Shown in pieces: positions 34,882-43,842 of a DNA stretch of 64,000 nucleotides (position 1 is its first letter; each line of letters opens with the position of its first letter). The position numbers were made by a program, and so were the translations under genes. Source of the stretch: [Eubacterium] yurii (GTDB taxonomy: Bacteria; Bacillota; Clostridia; Peptostreptococcales; Filifactoraceae). The stretch covers positions 1 through 64,000 of the forward strand of contig FUZS01000018.1 of NCBI GenBank assembly GCA_900167215.1, given 5' to 3'. The notes below the pieces were generated by a model that made no database searches, was not told where the DNA came from, and saw only the letters and a program-made list of their open reading frames with translations.

Positions 34882-35742
34882 GTGATTGAACTATACCTTC
34901 TTGAGAATTTATATGCAGTATATGAACATAAGACCTTGACTTTGGCTGCAGAAAAATTACACCTAACTCAACCGTCCCTGTCAAGATTCATGCAAAAATT
35001 AGAAGGAATCTTGGGTGTAAGTCTTTTTGACAGGCAGAAAAATCGTATCATCTTAAATGAAAATGGAGTATTGGCTGCTAAATATGCAAAGAAAATATTG
35101 GACAGTGAAAAAGAGATGATTGAAAGCATTAGAGCTTTTGATCTGCAAAACCTTACAATTTCAATCGGAAGCTGTGCACCGGGCCCACTTTATTTACTTC
35201 CTTCTCATATTTCGAAACTCTATCCTGATACTAAGGTCACATCTTGTATGGATACGTTAGAAAATCTGATAAAGGGGCTTAAAAACTATACTTTTTCTTT
35301 AATTATAATGCCTAAGCCTGTTGAAGATGAAAAAATTTTTTCTGCAAAACTTGTCACTGAAAAGCTAAATATTAACCTTAGTCTAAATCACCCTCTTGCA
35401 AATCAAGAAACCATTTCATTTAAAGAAGTTGACGGTCAAAACTTTATAATGTACGATAAGGTAGGGATATGGGAGGATACAGTCCGCATAAATATGCCTA
35501 ATTCAAGATTTTTTACACAAAATGACTTGGATGCAGTCGGAGAAATAGCACGATCATCAAATTTCCCCGCTTTTTCAAGCAATATCAGTCTTAATTTTGA
35601 ACCTTCAAGGCTGAAAAATAGAATAAATATACCTTTCTCAGATAGCGACGCCACCATCACTTTTTACTTATGTTGTCTATTAAAAAGCAGAAAAAAAATT
35701 GAAAGGTTATTTGACTCACTTGACATATTTTCAAAATATTAA
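34882..35742 (+). CDS. LysR-family transcriptional regulator
   Basis: A 286-residue regulator with an N-terminal winged helix (TLTLAAEKLHLTQPSLSRFM, then KLEGILGVSLFDRQKNRIIL, about residues 17-58) and a periplasmic-binding-like effector domain. It starts with GTG, placed by AAAAGGAG eight bases upstream. The 213-base divergent spacer to the aldo/keto reductase should hold its binding site; an extended -10 (TGC TATACT, about 34792-34800) is visible there. It probably activates the redox gene series when its effector is present. Confidence 0.9.
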   Translation: MIELYLLENLYAVYEHKTLTLAAEKLHLTQPSLSRFMQKLEGILGVSLFDRQKNRIILNENGVLAAKYAKKILDSEKEMIESIRAFDLQNLTISIGSCAPGPLYLLPSHISKLYPDTKVTSCMDTLENLIKGLKNYTFSLIIMPKPVEDEKIFSAKLVTEKLNINLSLNHPLANQETISFKEVDGQNFIMYDKVGIWEDTVRINMPNSRFFTQNDLDAVGEIARSSNFPAFSSNISLNFEPSRLKNRINIPFSDSDATITFYLCCLLKSRKKIERLFDSLDIFSKY

Positions 35743-35786
35743 TAATCTTAGCATATAGTTAAGTACTAAATTAATTTTTACTACTT

Positions 35787-35901
35787 GTACTAAAAACCAA
35801 TTAAATAGTCCAAAAATATATTAATGGTGAGTTGTTGAAGGCTAAAAAAATAATATTTCAATAAGTTTAAATATATGACATATAAATAGTGATTAGTATT
35901 A
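35787..35901 (-). repeat. TACTAAAA-ended dispersed element, group C (inverted)
   Basis: A 115-bp copy from GTACTAAAAACCAATTAAAT to AGTGATTAGTATTAA, the complement of the copy at 22998. The gap 35743-36502 also holds another diverged copy and the small ORF described below. Confidence 0.8.
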
Positions 35902-36148
35902 ACTTACTGTATTTCTATGATAAACTTAGCTACCATATATTTTTAAGTGAATCTATTTTTACGTTTTAATTAATAGCTTATACTGTTAATCATTGAATTA
36001 TAGTCTACTGATATAATCTTTTGATAGATTTTCATTCTACTGTCATTTTATTATTAGATATTACTTTTGATTTATTATTTCAATACTTGTCAAGCTATGA
36101 TATAATCTTAGCATTAATTTATTTTTTTAACTTGAAAGGATGATTATA

Positions 36149-36217
36149 ATGAAACAGCTAAATTTATTTGATACTTGTGTGTACTTCAATTTGTACGGAG
36201 TTAAGTGTATCAGGTAA
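36149..36217 (+). CDS. Possible 22-residue leader peptide or small peptide
   Basis: An ATG preceded by GAAAGGA opens a 22-codon frame, MKQLNLFDTCVYFNLYGVKC then IR and TAA. Codons for FNLYG lie in the left arm of a hairpin whose right arm and T-run follow the stop codon. The layout suits a translation-sensing leader peptide that attenuates the ABC exporter genes 286 bases downstream. Two Cys residues ten apart also allow a secreted, cyclised peptide exported by that transporter. Neither is proven. Confidence 0.45.
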   Translation: MKQLNLFDTCVYFNLYGVKCIR

Positions 36218-36247
36218 AGCAATCTCTGTACAAATTGAGCTTTTTTT
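36187..36247 (+). terminator. Terminator hairpin overlapping the small ORF
   Basis: CAATTTGTACGGAG (36187-36200) pairs with CTCTGTACAAATTG (36224-36237) with one G-T pair, enclosing a 23-nt loop that contains the ORF stop, followed by AGC and seven T residues. A ribosome on the small ORF would disrupt the left arm. Confidence 0.75.
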
Positions 36248-36260
36248 AAAACTCAATTTT

Positions 36261-36388
36261 ATACTGATTGCCATTTAAAATACATATATACTATCTCAAA
36301 CTTTCATAGCCATACTATCATTGATTAATGGATATTTTTCTTTGATTAGCTTACACTATTATTCATTTCTTCTTAAATTTTAGTATTA
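36261..36388 (+). repeat. TACTAA-ended dispersed element, diverged
   Basis: 128 bp from ATACTGATTGCCATTTAAAA to TTAAATTTTAGTATTA. The ends match the family (compare 49317), but the middle is diverged. It lies between the small-ORF terminator and the ABC genes. Confidence 0.5.
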
Positions 36389-36502
36389 TACTAAAATTAT
36401 GAATAAATTATGGCAAAATTTTCCATTATTTTCTTGACTATAGCTATTATGTATGAAGGAATATATGATTTTAAAAGGTCTTTAGTATAGCTAAGGAGAC
36501 TT

Positions 36503-37459
36503 ATGCCAACAATAGAACTTAAAAACTTATCTAAGACATTTTATACAAATACAAGAGAAAACTTTTGGGACTATTTTAAATTTAATAGCTCAAAGACAAA
36601 GACTGATGCTGTGAGAGATGTGAGTTTTTCAATATCTAAGGGTGAGACGGTGGGACTCATAGGTCTCAACGGCTCAGGGAAAAGCACACTGATTAAGATG
36701 ATGACAGGAATATTGCTGAAATCTTCAGGTGAAATCTCTGTACTTGATTGCGATCCTTTTAAAAATCGTGTCAAAAACAATAAGAAAATTGCAACTGTTT
36801 TCGGTCAAAGGTGTAAACTCAGATGGGACATATCGCCAATGGAGTCTTTATATCTGATAAGGGATATGTACGATGTCAAGGATGAGGATTTTACAAACAG
36901 ACTTGAGTATTTTTTAGAACTTTTGGATGCAAAATCTTTCATCAACAATCCTGTACGTACTCTAAGCCTTGGACAGAGGATGAAGTCGGAGCTAATCAGC
37001 GCTCTTTTATATGAGCCTGACATCATCTTTCTTGATGAGCCTACTATCGGTCTTGATATAGTCAGCAAAGAGGCTGTAATAGATTTTATCAAAAAAATCA
37101 AAGGCAAGACCACCATAATATTTACTACTCACGACTTTGACGATATTGAAGAAGTGTGTGACAGGATAATCATCATCAACAAAGGCTCAATCATAAGAGA
37201 CTGCATGAAGAATGATATAAAGGATATTTATCAGCAAGAGTTTGTAAGTATTGAATTTAGAGAACTGCCTTCTGATTTGACTAAGTATTTCGATGAGATG
37301 TCAATAAATTACGAAATCGAAAACAATGTCCTTAAAATCTATGATAAGCTCGAAATCTCTGATATTTATATAAGATATGAGAAGAATATAAGCTCTGTCA
37401 ATAGAAATAGGATAAGTTTTAAAGACTCTCTGAAATATTTTCTAAAACAGGGGGTGTAA
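36503..37459 (+). CDS. ABC exporter ATPase (COG4586-like)
   Basis: A 318-residue ATPase. It has Walker A IGLNGSGKSTLIKMM, signature LSLGQRMKSELISALL, Walker B IIFLDEPTIGLD and H-loop IFTTHDFDD. The N-terminal KTFYTNTRENFWDYFKF insertion and FGQRCKLRWDISPMESL are typical of the COG4586 ATPases that pair with COG4587 and COG3694 permeases. AAGGAG lies seven bases before the ATG. It is the first of three tightly packed genes. Substrates of this family are poorly known; some relatives export drugs or peptides. Confidence 0.88.
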   Translation: MPTIELKNLSKTFYTNTRENFWDYFKFNSSKTKTDAVRDVSFSISKGETVGLIGLNGSGKSTLIKMMTGILLKSSGEISVLDCDPFKNRVKNNKKIATVFGQRCKLRWDISPMESLYLIRDMYDVKDEDFTNRLEYFLELLDAKSFINNPVRTLSLGQRMKSELISALLYEPDIIFLDEPTIGLDIVSKEAVIDFIKKIKGKTTIIFTTHDFDDIEEVCDRIIIINKGSIIRDCMKNDIKDIYQQEFVSIEFRELPSDLTKYFDEMSINYEIENNVLKIYDKLEISDIYIRYEKNISSVNRNRISFKDSLKYFLKQGV

Positions 37460-37462
37460 GTG

Positions 37463-38245
37463 ATGAGAAATTTGAAGATTACACTCCAGCTAATAAAGAT
37501 TGAATTTTTATCAAGAATAATGTACAAGAGTGCAATTGCAATGAGCATAATTACAGACTTGCTTCTTGTTGTAATGCAGTACAGTCTATGGAAAGCCATA
37601 TACTCTTACAATGAGCTTGCTATTCTTGATTTTTCTAAGATGTTTTCCTATGTAGTCTTGGTACAGATACTGGCAAATTCTTATCCAAGCGATGTATCAG
37701 GCCGCATTGCCAACCTTGTCAAGTCAGGGGACATATCTTTGAAACTTTTAAACCCCTTTCCATTTGTGGGACAAGTTTTTATAGAAAGCATCGGGAATAC
37801 TATTTTTAAACTTTGTATGCTCAATATCCCCTTATATATTATCTACTTTGTATATGGAGCAAAGCTGAGTCTTATCAACTTTTTGTATTTCATCTTGCTA
37901 TATGCTCTAAGCTATGTATTTTACTTTTTCTTTGAAGTAATATTCGGGCTGTTTTCTTTTTATACCGGTAGTATATGGGGACTTAAAAATTTTAAATATG
38001 TAATTTTGCTGTTGCTGTCAGGCAAGGCAATTCCGCTTAACTTTTATCCGAGAGTTTTAAGAAAAATCTTGGATTTCCTACCCTTTAAATATATGTTTTA
38101 CTCTCCTGTGATGAGTCTTGTGGAAAATACTCAAGGAGGTATTGAGGCAGTTTTGATTCAAGCTGTCAGTATAGTCCTGATATTTTTACTTTTTAATGTC
38201 ATGTACAGGAATGTAATCCGTGTACTTTGCATACAAGGGGGTTAA
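37463..38245 (+). CDS. ABC-2 type permease (COG4587-like)
   Basis: A 260-residue membrane subunit with about six helices (FLSRIMYKSAIAMSIITDLL as the first). The motifs NLVKSGDISLKLLNPFPF, GLFSFYTGSIWGLKNF and the helix-breaking SGKAIPLNFYP, LDFLPFKYMFYSPV are characteristic of this exporter permease. The ATG at 37463 is set by GGGGGTG; it starts 3 bases after the ATPase stop. It pairs with the following permease. Confidence 0.83.
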   Translation: MRNLKITLQLIKIEFLSRIMYKSAIAMSIITDLLLVVMQYSLWKAIYSYNELAILDFSKMFSYVVLVQILANSYPSDVSGRIANLVKSGDISLKLLNPFPFVGQVFIESIGNTIFKLCMLNIPLYIIYFVYGAKLSLINFLYFILLYALSYVFYFFFEVIFGLFSFYTGSIWGLKNFKYVILLLLSGKAIPLNFYPRVLRKILDFLPFKYMFYSPVMSLVENTQGGIEAVLIQAVSIVLIFLLFNVMYRNVIRVLCIQGG

Positions 38246-38246
38246 T

Positions 38247-39035
38247 ATGGACAGATATTTAAAGACCTACAGGAGCATTTTCAAGATGAATGTTAAGGCT
38301 CTTATGATTTATGAGGCTGATTTTATCGTAGGTGTAATTGCTATGATATTTAAGACTCTAATCAATTTTTCCATACTTTTGGTGCTTTTTAACAAGATTG
38401 ATAATATCAGAGCTTGGAACTTTGATGAAATGCTGTTTTTATATGGATTTTCCACCACTTCCTTTGCACTGTGGCATTGCTTTTTCATCAATACTATAAG
38501 CATACCTATTTATATCAAGACAGGAGAGCTGGACAGGTTTTTACTCATGCCTCAAAATCCTCTGTTTTTAATAATAAGTGAGGGTTTTGACGAAGATGGC
38601 TGGGGAGAACTGCTACTTGCTGTAGTTATAAGCGTCATTGCCATAATAAGGCTTGAAATATCCGGAGCTATATTGATTTTACTGCCCTTGTTATGCTTTG
38701 CATCTTCATTTATCTATGCAGGAATATCAATATTTCTCTCATGCTTTGCATTTTTCACTGTGGAAAATACGGACCTTACTGACTTGACTATGAATTTGAA
38801 AGAATTTGCAAAATATCCTATAGACATCTATTCAAAGTTTCTTAAAATCATATTTAGCTTTGTACTGCCGATAGGATTTGCTTCATATTTTCCCAGTCTG
38901 ATTTTTCTAAAAGGTGTCAATAGCTTTAATATTCTTATGCTAATTGTGACCTTTGTTATAAGTATTGGATTTTTTGTTATAGCATTTAAGTTTTGGATGT
39001 TATGCCTGAAAAAATATACAAGTGCCGGAACTTAA
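38247..39035 (+). CDS. ABC-2 type permease (COG3694-like)
   Basis: A 262-residue membrane protein with about six helices. It has MNVKALMIYEADFIVGVIAM at the start, the conserved KTGELDRFLLMPQNPLFLII loop, and FAKYPIDIYSKFLKIIFSFV near the end, as in the COG3694 partner of COG4587 permeases. AAGGGGG sets the ATG at 38247, one base after the previous stop. It completes a heteromeric exporter. No terminator is evident before the infC promoter. Confidence 0.83.
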   Translation: MDRYLKTYRSIFKMNVKALMIYEADFIVGVIAMIFKTLINFSILLVLFNKIDNIRAWNFDEMLFLYGFSTTSFALWHCFFINTISIPIYIKTGELDRFLLMPQNPLFLIISEGFDEDGWGELLLAVVISVIAIIRLEISGAILILLPLLCFASSFIYAGISIFLSCFAFFTVENTDLTDLTMNLKEFAKYPIDIYSKFLKIIFSFVLPIGFASYFPSLIFLKGVNSFNILMLIVTFVISIGFFVIAFKFWMLCLKKYTSAGT

Positions 39036-39099
39036 GATGAAGATTTATTATTTTTAGTATCATACTTAACAAAAATAAATCATATTTTTTCAAAAATAC

Positions 39100-39127
39100 T
39101 TGACTTTTTTTCATTTTGTTGTATAAT
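39100..39127 (+). promoter_or_regulatory. Promoter of infC-rpmI-rplT
   Basis: TTGACT (39100-39105), 16 bases, TATAAT (39122-39127). It leaves a leader of about 165 bases before infC. Confidence 0.75.
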
Positions 39128-39134
39128 ATTTGCT

Positions 39135-39250
39135 GTTAAAGAAGAAATATCCGTTTCTCACCTTACCACATCGGTGTGTTGGGTTAATTATAGTTTTTTT
39201 ATTTTTGATTACTGTAAATTAGTGCGGATAGATTTTCTATCCGCTTTTTA
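39135..39250 (+). promoter_or_regulatory. infC leader with attenuator (L20-type leader candidate)
   Basis: The leader ends in a strong terminator: GCGGATAG (39224-39231) with CTATCCGC (39237-39244), then five T residues. An upstream segment ATATCCG (near 39148) could pair with CGGATA and act as an antiterminator. Autogenous control by ribosomal protein L20 or IF3 is known for this operon in other Firmicutes; that this leader is of that type is inferred. Confidence 0.65.
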
Positions 39251-39298
39251 TTTGCTTTCGGGCAAGTATTATTACCCTGAAAATGGAGGTGTATTGTT

Positions 39299-39817
39299 AT
39301 TAAAGAGCAACAAATAAATGAGCAAATTCGTGATAAAGAAGTGCGTCTTATAGGCGACGACGGTGAACAACTCGGTATAATGTCATCGAAGGAAGCTCAG
39401 AATTTGGCTTTGAGCAAAAATCTTGATTTGGTGAAAATATCACCTAATTCCAATCCGCCCGTATGTAAAATAATGGATTTTGGAAAATATAAATATGAAC
39501 TGGCTAAGAAGGAAAAAGAGTCCAAGAAGAAACAAAAGGTTGTTTCTGTTAAAGAAATAAGACTAAGACCTATGATTGACAAGCACGACTTGGAAACAAA
39601 GGCTAATATGGCGAAAAAATTCTTGGAATCAGGAGATAAACTTAAAGTCACAATAAGATTTCGTGGGAGAGAGCTCGGACATAAGGAAATGGGTAACCAG
39701 GTAATAGAAAAGTTTGTTGAGCTTATAAAGGATAATGCCGCTCCTATCGGTGCAAAGCCGCATCTTGAGGGTAATAGTATGATCTTGATTGTAGATCCGC
39801 CAAAGAAGTCCAACTAA
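39299..39817 (+). CDS. infC: Translation initiation factor IF-3
   Basis: A 172-residue IF-3 that keeps ribosomal subunits apart and checks the start codon. The frame is open upstream of the usual start codons: the protein reads KEQQINEQIRDKEVRLIGDD, matching the IF-3 N-terminus. The only well-placed start is ATT at 39299, eight bases after GGAGGT. A non-canonical AUU start is a known hallmark of infC used for autoregulation. Later motifs are NPPVCKIMDFGKYKYE, RLRPMIDKHDLETK and VTIRFRGREL. It is the first gene of infC-rpmI-rplT. Confidence 0.95.
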   Translation: MKEQQINEQIRDKEVRLIGDDGEQLGIMSSKEAQNLALSKNLDLVKISPNSNPPVCKIMDFGKYKYELAKKEKESKKKQKVVSVKEIRLRPMIDKHDLETKANMAKKFLESGDKLKVTIRFRGRELGHKEMGNQVIEKFVELIKDNAAPIGAKPHLEGNSMILIVDPPKKSN

Positions 39818-39868
39818 GTTAAACCAATGATACCATAATTATTAATAAATTTGCAGGAGGGGTATGAA

Positions 39869-40066
39869 ATGCCAAAGATGAAAACTCACAGAGGTGCCGC
39901 AAAAAGATTCAAAGTTACAGGTACCGGAAAACTAAAAAGATTTAAAGCTTTTAAATCACATATACTCACTAAGAAGTCTCAAAAGAGAAAAAGAAACTTC
40001 AGAAAAGCTACTATCGTTTCTCACGGAGATACTATGAGAATCACACAATTACTACCATACAAATAG
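39869..40066 (+). CDS. rpmI: Ribosomal protein L35 (bL35)
   Basis: A 65-residue basic protein, [20 protein letters not shown], ending RITQLLPYK. The ATG at 39869 follows GGAGGGG; an upstream in-frame ATG has no ribosome site of its own. Length and sequence are standard. It sits between infC and rplT. Confidence 0.97.
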   Translation: MPKMKTHRGAAKRFKVTGTGKLKRFKAFKSHILTKKSQKRKRNFRKATIVSHGDTMRITQLLPYK

Positions 40067-40084
40067 AATTAGGAGGATATATAA

Positions 40085-40444
40085 ATGGCAAGAGTAAAAA
40101 AAGCTTTAAATGCTAAGAAAAGACATAAAAAGATATTAAAATTAGCTAAGGGATTCAGAGGAGCAAGATCAAAACTTTTCAAGACTGCTAATCAGTTTGT
40201 TATGAAAGCTTTGGCTTATGCTTATATAGGAAGAAAGCAAAAGAAGAGAAACTTCAGACAATTGTGGATTACAAGAATAAATGCAGGTACAAGACAATAT
40301 GGACTAAGCTATTCACAATTCATGCACGGACTTAAGTTATCAAAAATAGATATAAACAGAAAAATGCTTTCTGAAATAGCTATAAAGGATCCTGCGGGAT
40401 TTGAAGCTTTGGTAAAAACTTCAAAACAAGCACTTGGAAAATAA
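40085..40444 (+). CDS. rplT: Ribosomal protein L20 (bL20)
   Basis: A 119-residue RNA-binding protein of the 50S subunit: [30 protein letters not shown]-like [24 protein letters not shown] lies upstream. L20 is the usual autoregulator of this operon in Firmicutes. A weak hairpin ending in T residues (about 40455-40495) may terminate the operon. Confidence 0.97.
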   Translation: MARVKKALNAKKRHKKILKLAKGFRGARSKLFKTANQFVMKALAYAYIGRKQKKRNFRQLWITRINAGTRQYGLSYSQFMHGLKLSKIDINRKMLSEIAIKDPAGFEALVKTSKQALGK

Positions 40445-40512
40445 CAGTTGATTAAGGTTTTTGGCAGTCGTCGTGATTGTTGAAGACCTTTTTGTCTTTT
40501 TCAGGAGATGAT

Positions 40513-41850
40513 ATGAAAATTTCTATTTTAAAAAAATTATCACACTCCCAAATACTTGCCGGTGGATTTTTCATCATAATCTTAATTGGAGCTGTCATTT
40601 TAAATATGGGCTTTTCCTCTGCAAAAGGGCAAAGCATAGGCTTTTTGGATGCACTTTTTACCTCCACATCTTCTGTATGCGTTACAGGACTTATAGTAGC
40701 TGACACCGGTACATACTGGTCCGATTTTGGAAAATTCGTCATCATGATATTGATACAAATTGGCGGTCTCGGTTTTATGACGATAGCTACGCTTGGTGTT
40801 ATAATAAGTGGTGAAAAACTGTCATATTCAAAAAAATTACTGATACAAGATTCCCTTTCAAGCGAAAAGACATCAGATATCATAAAATTCTGTAAAAAGA
40901 TAATTTTAGTATCACTTTTCATAGAATTAGTAGGAGCGATATGCCTGTCCATAGCTTTTGTACCTGAATTCGGCTTTGTAAAAGGCATATGCTATGGAAT
41001 ATTCCACTCAGTTACAGCTTTTTGCAATGCAGGCTTTGATATAATGGGTAATTTTTCTTCACTTACTGCTTATTTTAACAATCCCATTGTCAATATCAGC
41101 ATAATGTTGCTTATAATACTTGGTGGTCTGGGATTTTCCACAATTTTTGATATAAATAGAAAAAGGGCATTTAAAAAGTTTAGACTAAATACCAAGATAA
41201 TACTTATTACAACTGCAATACTCATTGTAATTCCCACTTTTCTTTTTTTCATATTTGAGATGAACAATCCTAAGACGCTTGGAAGTATGAATTTTGGAGA
41301 AAAAATCCTTGCCTCACTCTTTCAGGTGGTAAGTCCGAGAACAGCAGGATACAACACTATAGAACTAAGTCAAATGTATGATTCTACCAAGTTTTTGACA
41401 ATAATATTGATGTTTATAGGCGGTGCACCTGCATCTACAGCCGGAGGACTTAAGACTACTACCTTTGCCCTTATAATTATCTCTGTCTATTGCCTTTTCA
41501 AACAAAAAAGCGAAATCGAAATCTTCGGAAGAACAGTACCTTTTAAAAATCTCAACAAGGCTCTTGTGTCGCTTGTAATAGGTTTTACACTTGTTATAAC
41601 AGGCACTATGATAATACTTTCTTACAGTGATTTTGACTTTTTGACGGTGCTATACGAGGTAACATCAGCCTATGCGACTGTTGGACTGACGCTTGGCATA
41701 ACTACCAAGCTAAATGCTATATGCAAGATTACGCTGATAATACTTATGTTTATGGGTAGAGTAGGCTCTCTTACTGTGTTGTACTCATTTATAAAAACAG
41801 ATTCCAAGAAAAAGTACAAGTATCCGAAGGAGGAGATAAACATTGGTTAA
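40513..41850 (+). CDS. ktrB: Potassium uptake channel subunit KtrB/TrkH
   Basis: A 445-residue K+ transporter of the Trk/Ktr/HKT superfamily. The four pore motifs are visible: SVCVTGLIVADTG, CNAGFDIMGN, SPRTAGYNTIELS and AYATVGLTLGIT, each with the filter Gly. There are eight to ten membrane segments. AGGAG precedes the ATG at 40513; the longer open frame begins inside the upstream hairpin. Its end overlaps ktrA by 8 bases. With KtrA it makes a gated, Na+-stimulated K+ uptake system. Confidence 0.93.
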   Translation: MKISILKKLSHSQILAGGFFIIILIGAVILNMGFSSAKGQSIGFLDALFTSTSSVCVTGLIVADTGTYWSDFGKFVIMILIQIGGLGFMTIATLGVIISGEKLSYSKKLLIQDSLSSEKTSDIIKFCKKIILVSLFIELVGAICLSIAFVPEFGFVKGICYGIFHSVTAFCNAGFDIMGNFSSLTAYFNNPIVNISIMLLIILGGLGFSTIFDINRKRAFKKFRLNTKIILITTAILIVIPTFLFFIFEMNNPKTLGSMNFGEKILASLFQVVSPRTAGYNTIELSQMYDSTKFLTIILMFIGGAPASTAGGLKTTTFALIIISVYCLFKQKSEIEIFGRTVPFKNLNKALVSLVIGFTLVITGTMIILSYSDFDFLTVLYEVTSAYATVGLTLGITTKLNAICKITLIILMFMGRVGSLTVLYSFIKTDSKKKYKYPKEEINIG

Positions 41851-42508
41851 AAATTTTGCCGTTATAGGCTGTGGAAGATTTGGTAGAGCTGTAGCAACTA
41901 CATTGTACAAGCTCGGTCATGACGTTCTTGCAATAGATAAAGATGAAGAAGTCATACAAAACATAGCTGACGACGTGACAAGGGCTGTAACTGCAATACC
42001 TGATGAAAGCGCCCTGAGAGATCTTGGCGTAGCTGACTGTGATGTAGTAATAGTAAGTATAGGCTCTGATGTGGAAAGTTCTGTAATTACAACCTTGATA
42101 GCAAAGGAGCTCAAAGTCCCCTATGTCATTTGCAAGGCAGGAAGTGAGATTCAAGAAAAGATACTTTATAAAATTGGAGCAGATAGGGTAATAAGCCCTG
42201 AAAGAGATTCAGGTGTAAAGTTAGCCAAGAATCTCGTATCTGAAAATATACTTGACAAGATAGATTTGGATCCCGATTATACATTATTTGAAATACTTAC
42301 TCCTACAAAATGGATCGGAAAATCATTAATAGAGCTTGATATTAGGAGACAGCATAATCTGAATGTAGTTGCTGTAAAAAAACATAAGAAATTTATGATT
42401 ACTCCAAATCCTGAGGAAAAGCTTGAAGAAAACTACACTATCTTGCTTGTAGGTAGTAATAAGAATATCAAACAGTTTGAGCAAAAGATAAAAGAAGAAA
42501 TAATATAA
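41843..42508 (+). CDS. ktrA: Potassium uptake regulatory subunit KtrA/TrkA
   Basis: A 221-residue cytoplasmic RCK protein. The RCK_N Rossmann domain has FAVIGCGRFGRAVATTLYKL and the acidic ribose binder VLAIDKDE. An RCK_C domain follows from about residue 140 (LFEILTPTKWIGKSLIELDI). The start is TTG at 41843, seven to eight bases after GGAGG, and the gene overlaps the ktrB stop. It binds nucleotides and gates KtrB. Confidence 0.94.
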   Translation: MVKNFAVIGCGRFGRAVATTLYKLGHDVLAIDKDEEVIQNIADDVTRAVTAIPDESALRDLGVADCDVVIVSIGSDVESSVITTLIAKELKVPYVICKAGSEIQEKILYKIGADRVISPERDSGVKLAKNLVSENILDKIDLDPDYTLFEILTPTKWIGKSLIELDIRRQHNLNVVAVKKHKKFMITPNPEEKLEENYTILLVGSNKNIKQFEQKIKEEII

Positions 42509-42518
42509 GAGTGAATAT

Positions 42519-43274
42519 ATGAAATATATACAATCAACAGACAATAAATATATAAAGCTTGTAAAATCACTGCAACATGGAAAATACAGGCAAAAATACT
42601 CCATGTTTTTCGACGAGGGCATTAAGAATATTAAGCTTTCTCTTAGGTCGAATTACAAGATGAACTTTGTGCTAATAAGGGAAGATTTCAAGGATACTTC
42701 ACTTATTAAAAAGTTGGAAGAAAGATTAGGCAAAGATAATATTTTAGTTTTAAACGAAGAGATATTTACTTCCATTTCCGATACTGTAAACTCACAAGGA
42801 ATAATTGCTGTATTTGATATGAAAAAAAATGAAGATATTAAGTCTGATAAGCTACTGATATTAGACAGGATACAAGATCCGGGGAACATAGGCACTATAA
42901 TACGTACAGCAGAGTCATTTTCTATCAACACTATATTTTATACCAAGGGAACTGCTGATGTATTTTCTCCCAAGGTGGTAAGAGCGACTATGGGAAGTAT
43001 CTATTTTGTCAATTTTGTAAAACTTGAGGACATTTCAAAGTTGAAATCTGAAGGATATAAGATTTATGCTTCCTGTCTTGAAAATGCTATATCTTCAAAA
43101 TCAGCCTTTACAGATGAAAAGATGGCTCTTATACTTGGAAATGAAAGCGTAGGAATATCGGAAGATTTGATAAATCAAAGTGACAAAAAGATAAAGATAG
43201 ATATGACAGGTAATGCCCAATCGCTGAATGTGGCTACAGCAGGAGCCATACTGATATATGAGATGTGCAAATAG
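42519..43274 (+). CDS. TrmH/SpoU-family 23S rRNA or tRNA 2'-O-methyltransferase
   Basis: A 251-residue RNA methyltransferase with an N-terminal substrate-binding domain (about 1-95) and a knotted SPOUT domain. Its motifs are LDRIQDPGNIGTIIRTAESF, LILGNESVGISEDLI and MTGNAQSLNVATAGAILIYE. It is of the YsgA/RlmB-like type often found just before pheS in Firmicutes. The exact target nucleotide cannot be told. It overlaps the next gene's ribosome site. Confidence 0.92.
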   Translation: MKYIQSTDNKYIKLVKSLQHGKYRQKYSMFFDEGIKNIKLSLRSNYKMNFVLIREDFKDTSLIKKLEERLGKDNILVLNEEIFTSISDTVNSQGIIAVFDMKKNEDIKSDKLLILDRIQDPGNIGTIIRTAESFSINTIFYTKGTADVFSPKVVRATMGSIYFVNFVKLEDISKLKSEGYKIYASCLENAISSKSAFTDEKMALILGNESVGISEDLINQSDKKIKIDMTGNAQSLNVATAGAILIYEMCK

Positions 43275-43291
43275 GAGATGTGAATATTCAA

Positions 43292-43759
43292 ATGAAGGGA
43301 TTTTTAGAAAGACACAATAAAATCATCTATATAATATTGTCCTTGCTTTGCGCAATAGTAGCCTATATATCAAGGCAGTACTATATGTTAATAGCCTCCC
43401 CTATACTGATATTGATGGCTATTGGTGTACTCGACGGCAGAGAGGACGAGAAACAGCATATGTTCTATGAACAATTGCTTGAATTATTTGAAAAAAGAGA
43501 AAATATTGAAAGTACTGAGTTTTATTTCTCTGATGACCCTTACAAGAGAATACACACTATAGGCTATGACTCGAATCTTGAGAAGCCCTACCATGCAAGG
43601 TATTTTGATGAGGAGGACATACATTACTTTTCAACTGCTGATGAGCTTTTCAATGCTCCTGTATATGAAAATGAGTCTATTAAAGACAGGTGGAAAAATG
43701 TTGTAATAATCTCAATGGGCGGAAAAGATATGAGGAAAGTTTCAAAAGATAAAAAGTAA
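43292..43759 (+). CDS. Small membrane protein of unknown function
   Basis: A protein of about 155 residues with two hydrophobic helices near the N-terminus (IIYIILSLLCAIVAYI and YYMLIASPILILMAIGVL), then an acidic, Tyr-rich cytoplasmic part (EFYFSDDPYKRI, HARYFDEEDIHYF). I start it at the ATG at 43292; a GTG at 43280 is also in frame but too close to AGGAG, so the start is uncertain. It sits between the rRNA methyltransferase and pheS. No family is recognised. Confidence 0.7.
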   Translation: MKGFLERHNKIIYIILSLLCAIVAYISRQYYMLIASPILILMAIGVLDGREDEKQHMFYEQLLELFEKRENIESTEFYFSDDPYKRIHTIGYDSNLEKPYHARYFDEEDIHYFSTADELFNAPVYENESIKDRWKNVVIISMGGKDMRKVSKDKK

Positions 43760-43842
43760 AATTGCAGATAGATAAAATTAGTCAATTATTCTATTAATAT
43801 ATAATTAGATTTTTAATATAATATAAAAAAGGAAGTGCTATT

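Noticed and set aside
40452-40988. Minus-strand open frame of 178 codons over ktrB
   Set aside because: It mirrors the ktrB coding sequence and has no family features; ktrB carries all four pore motifs.
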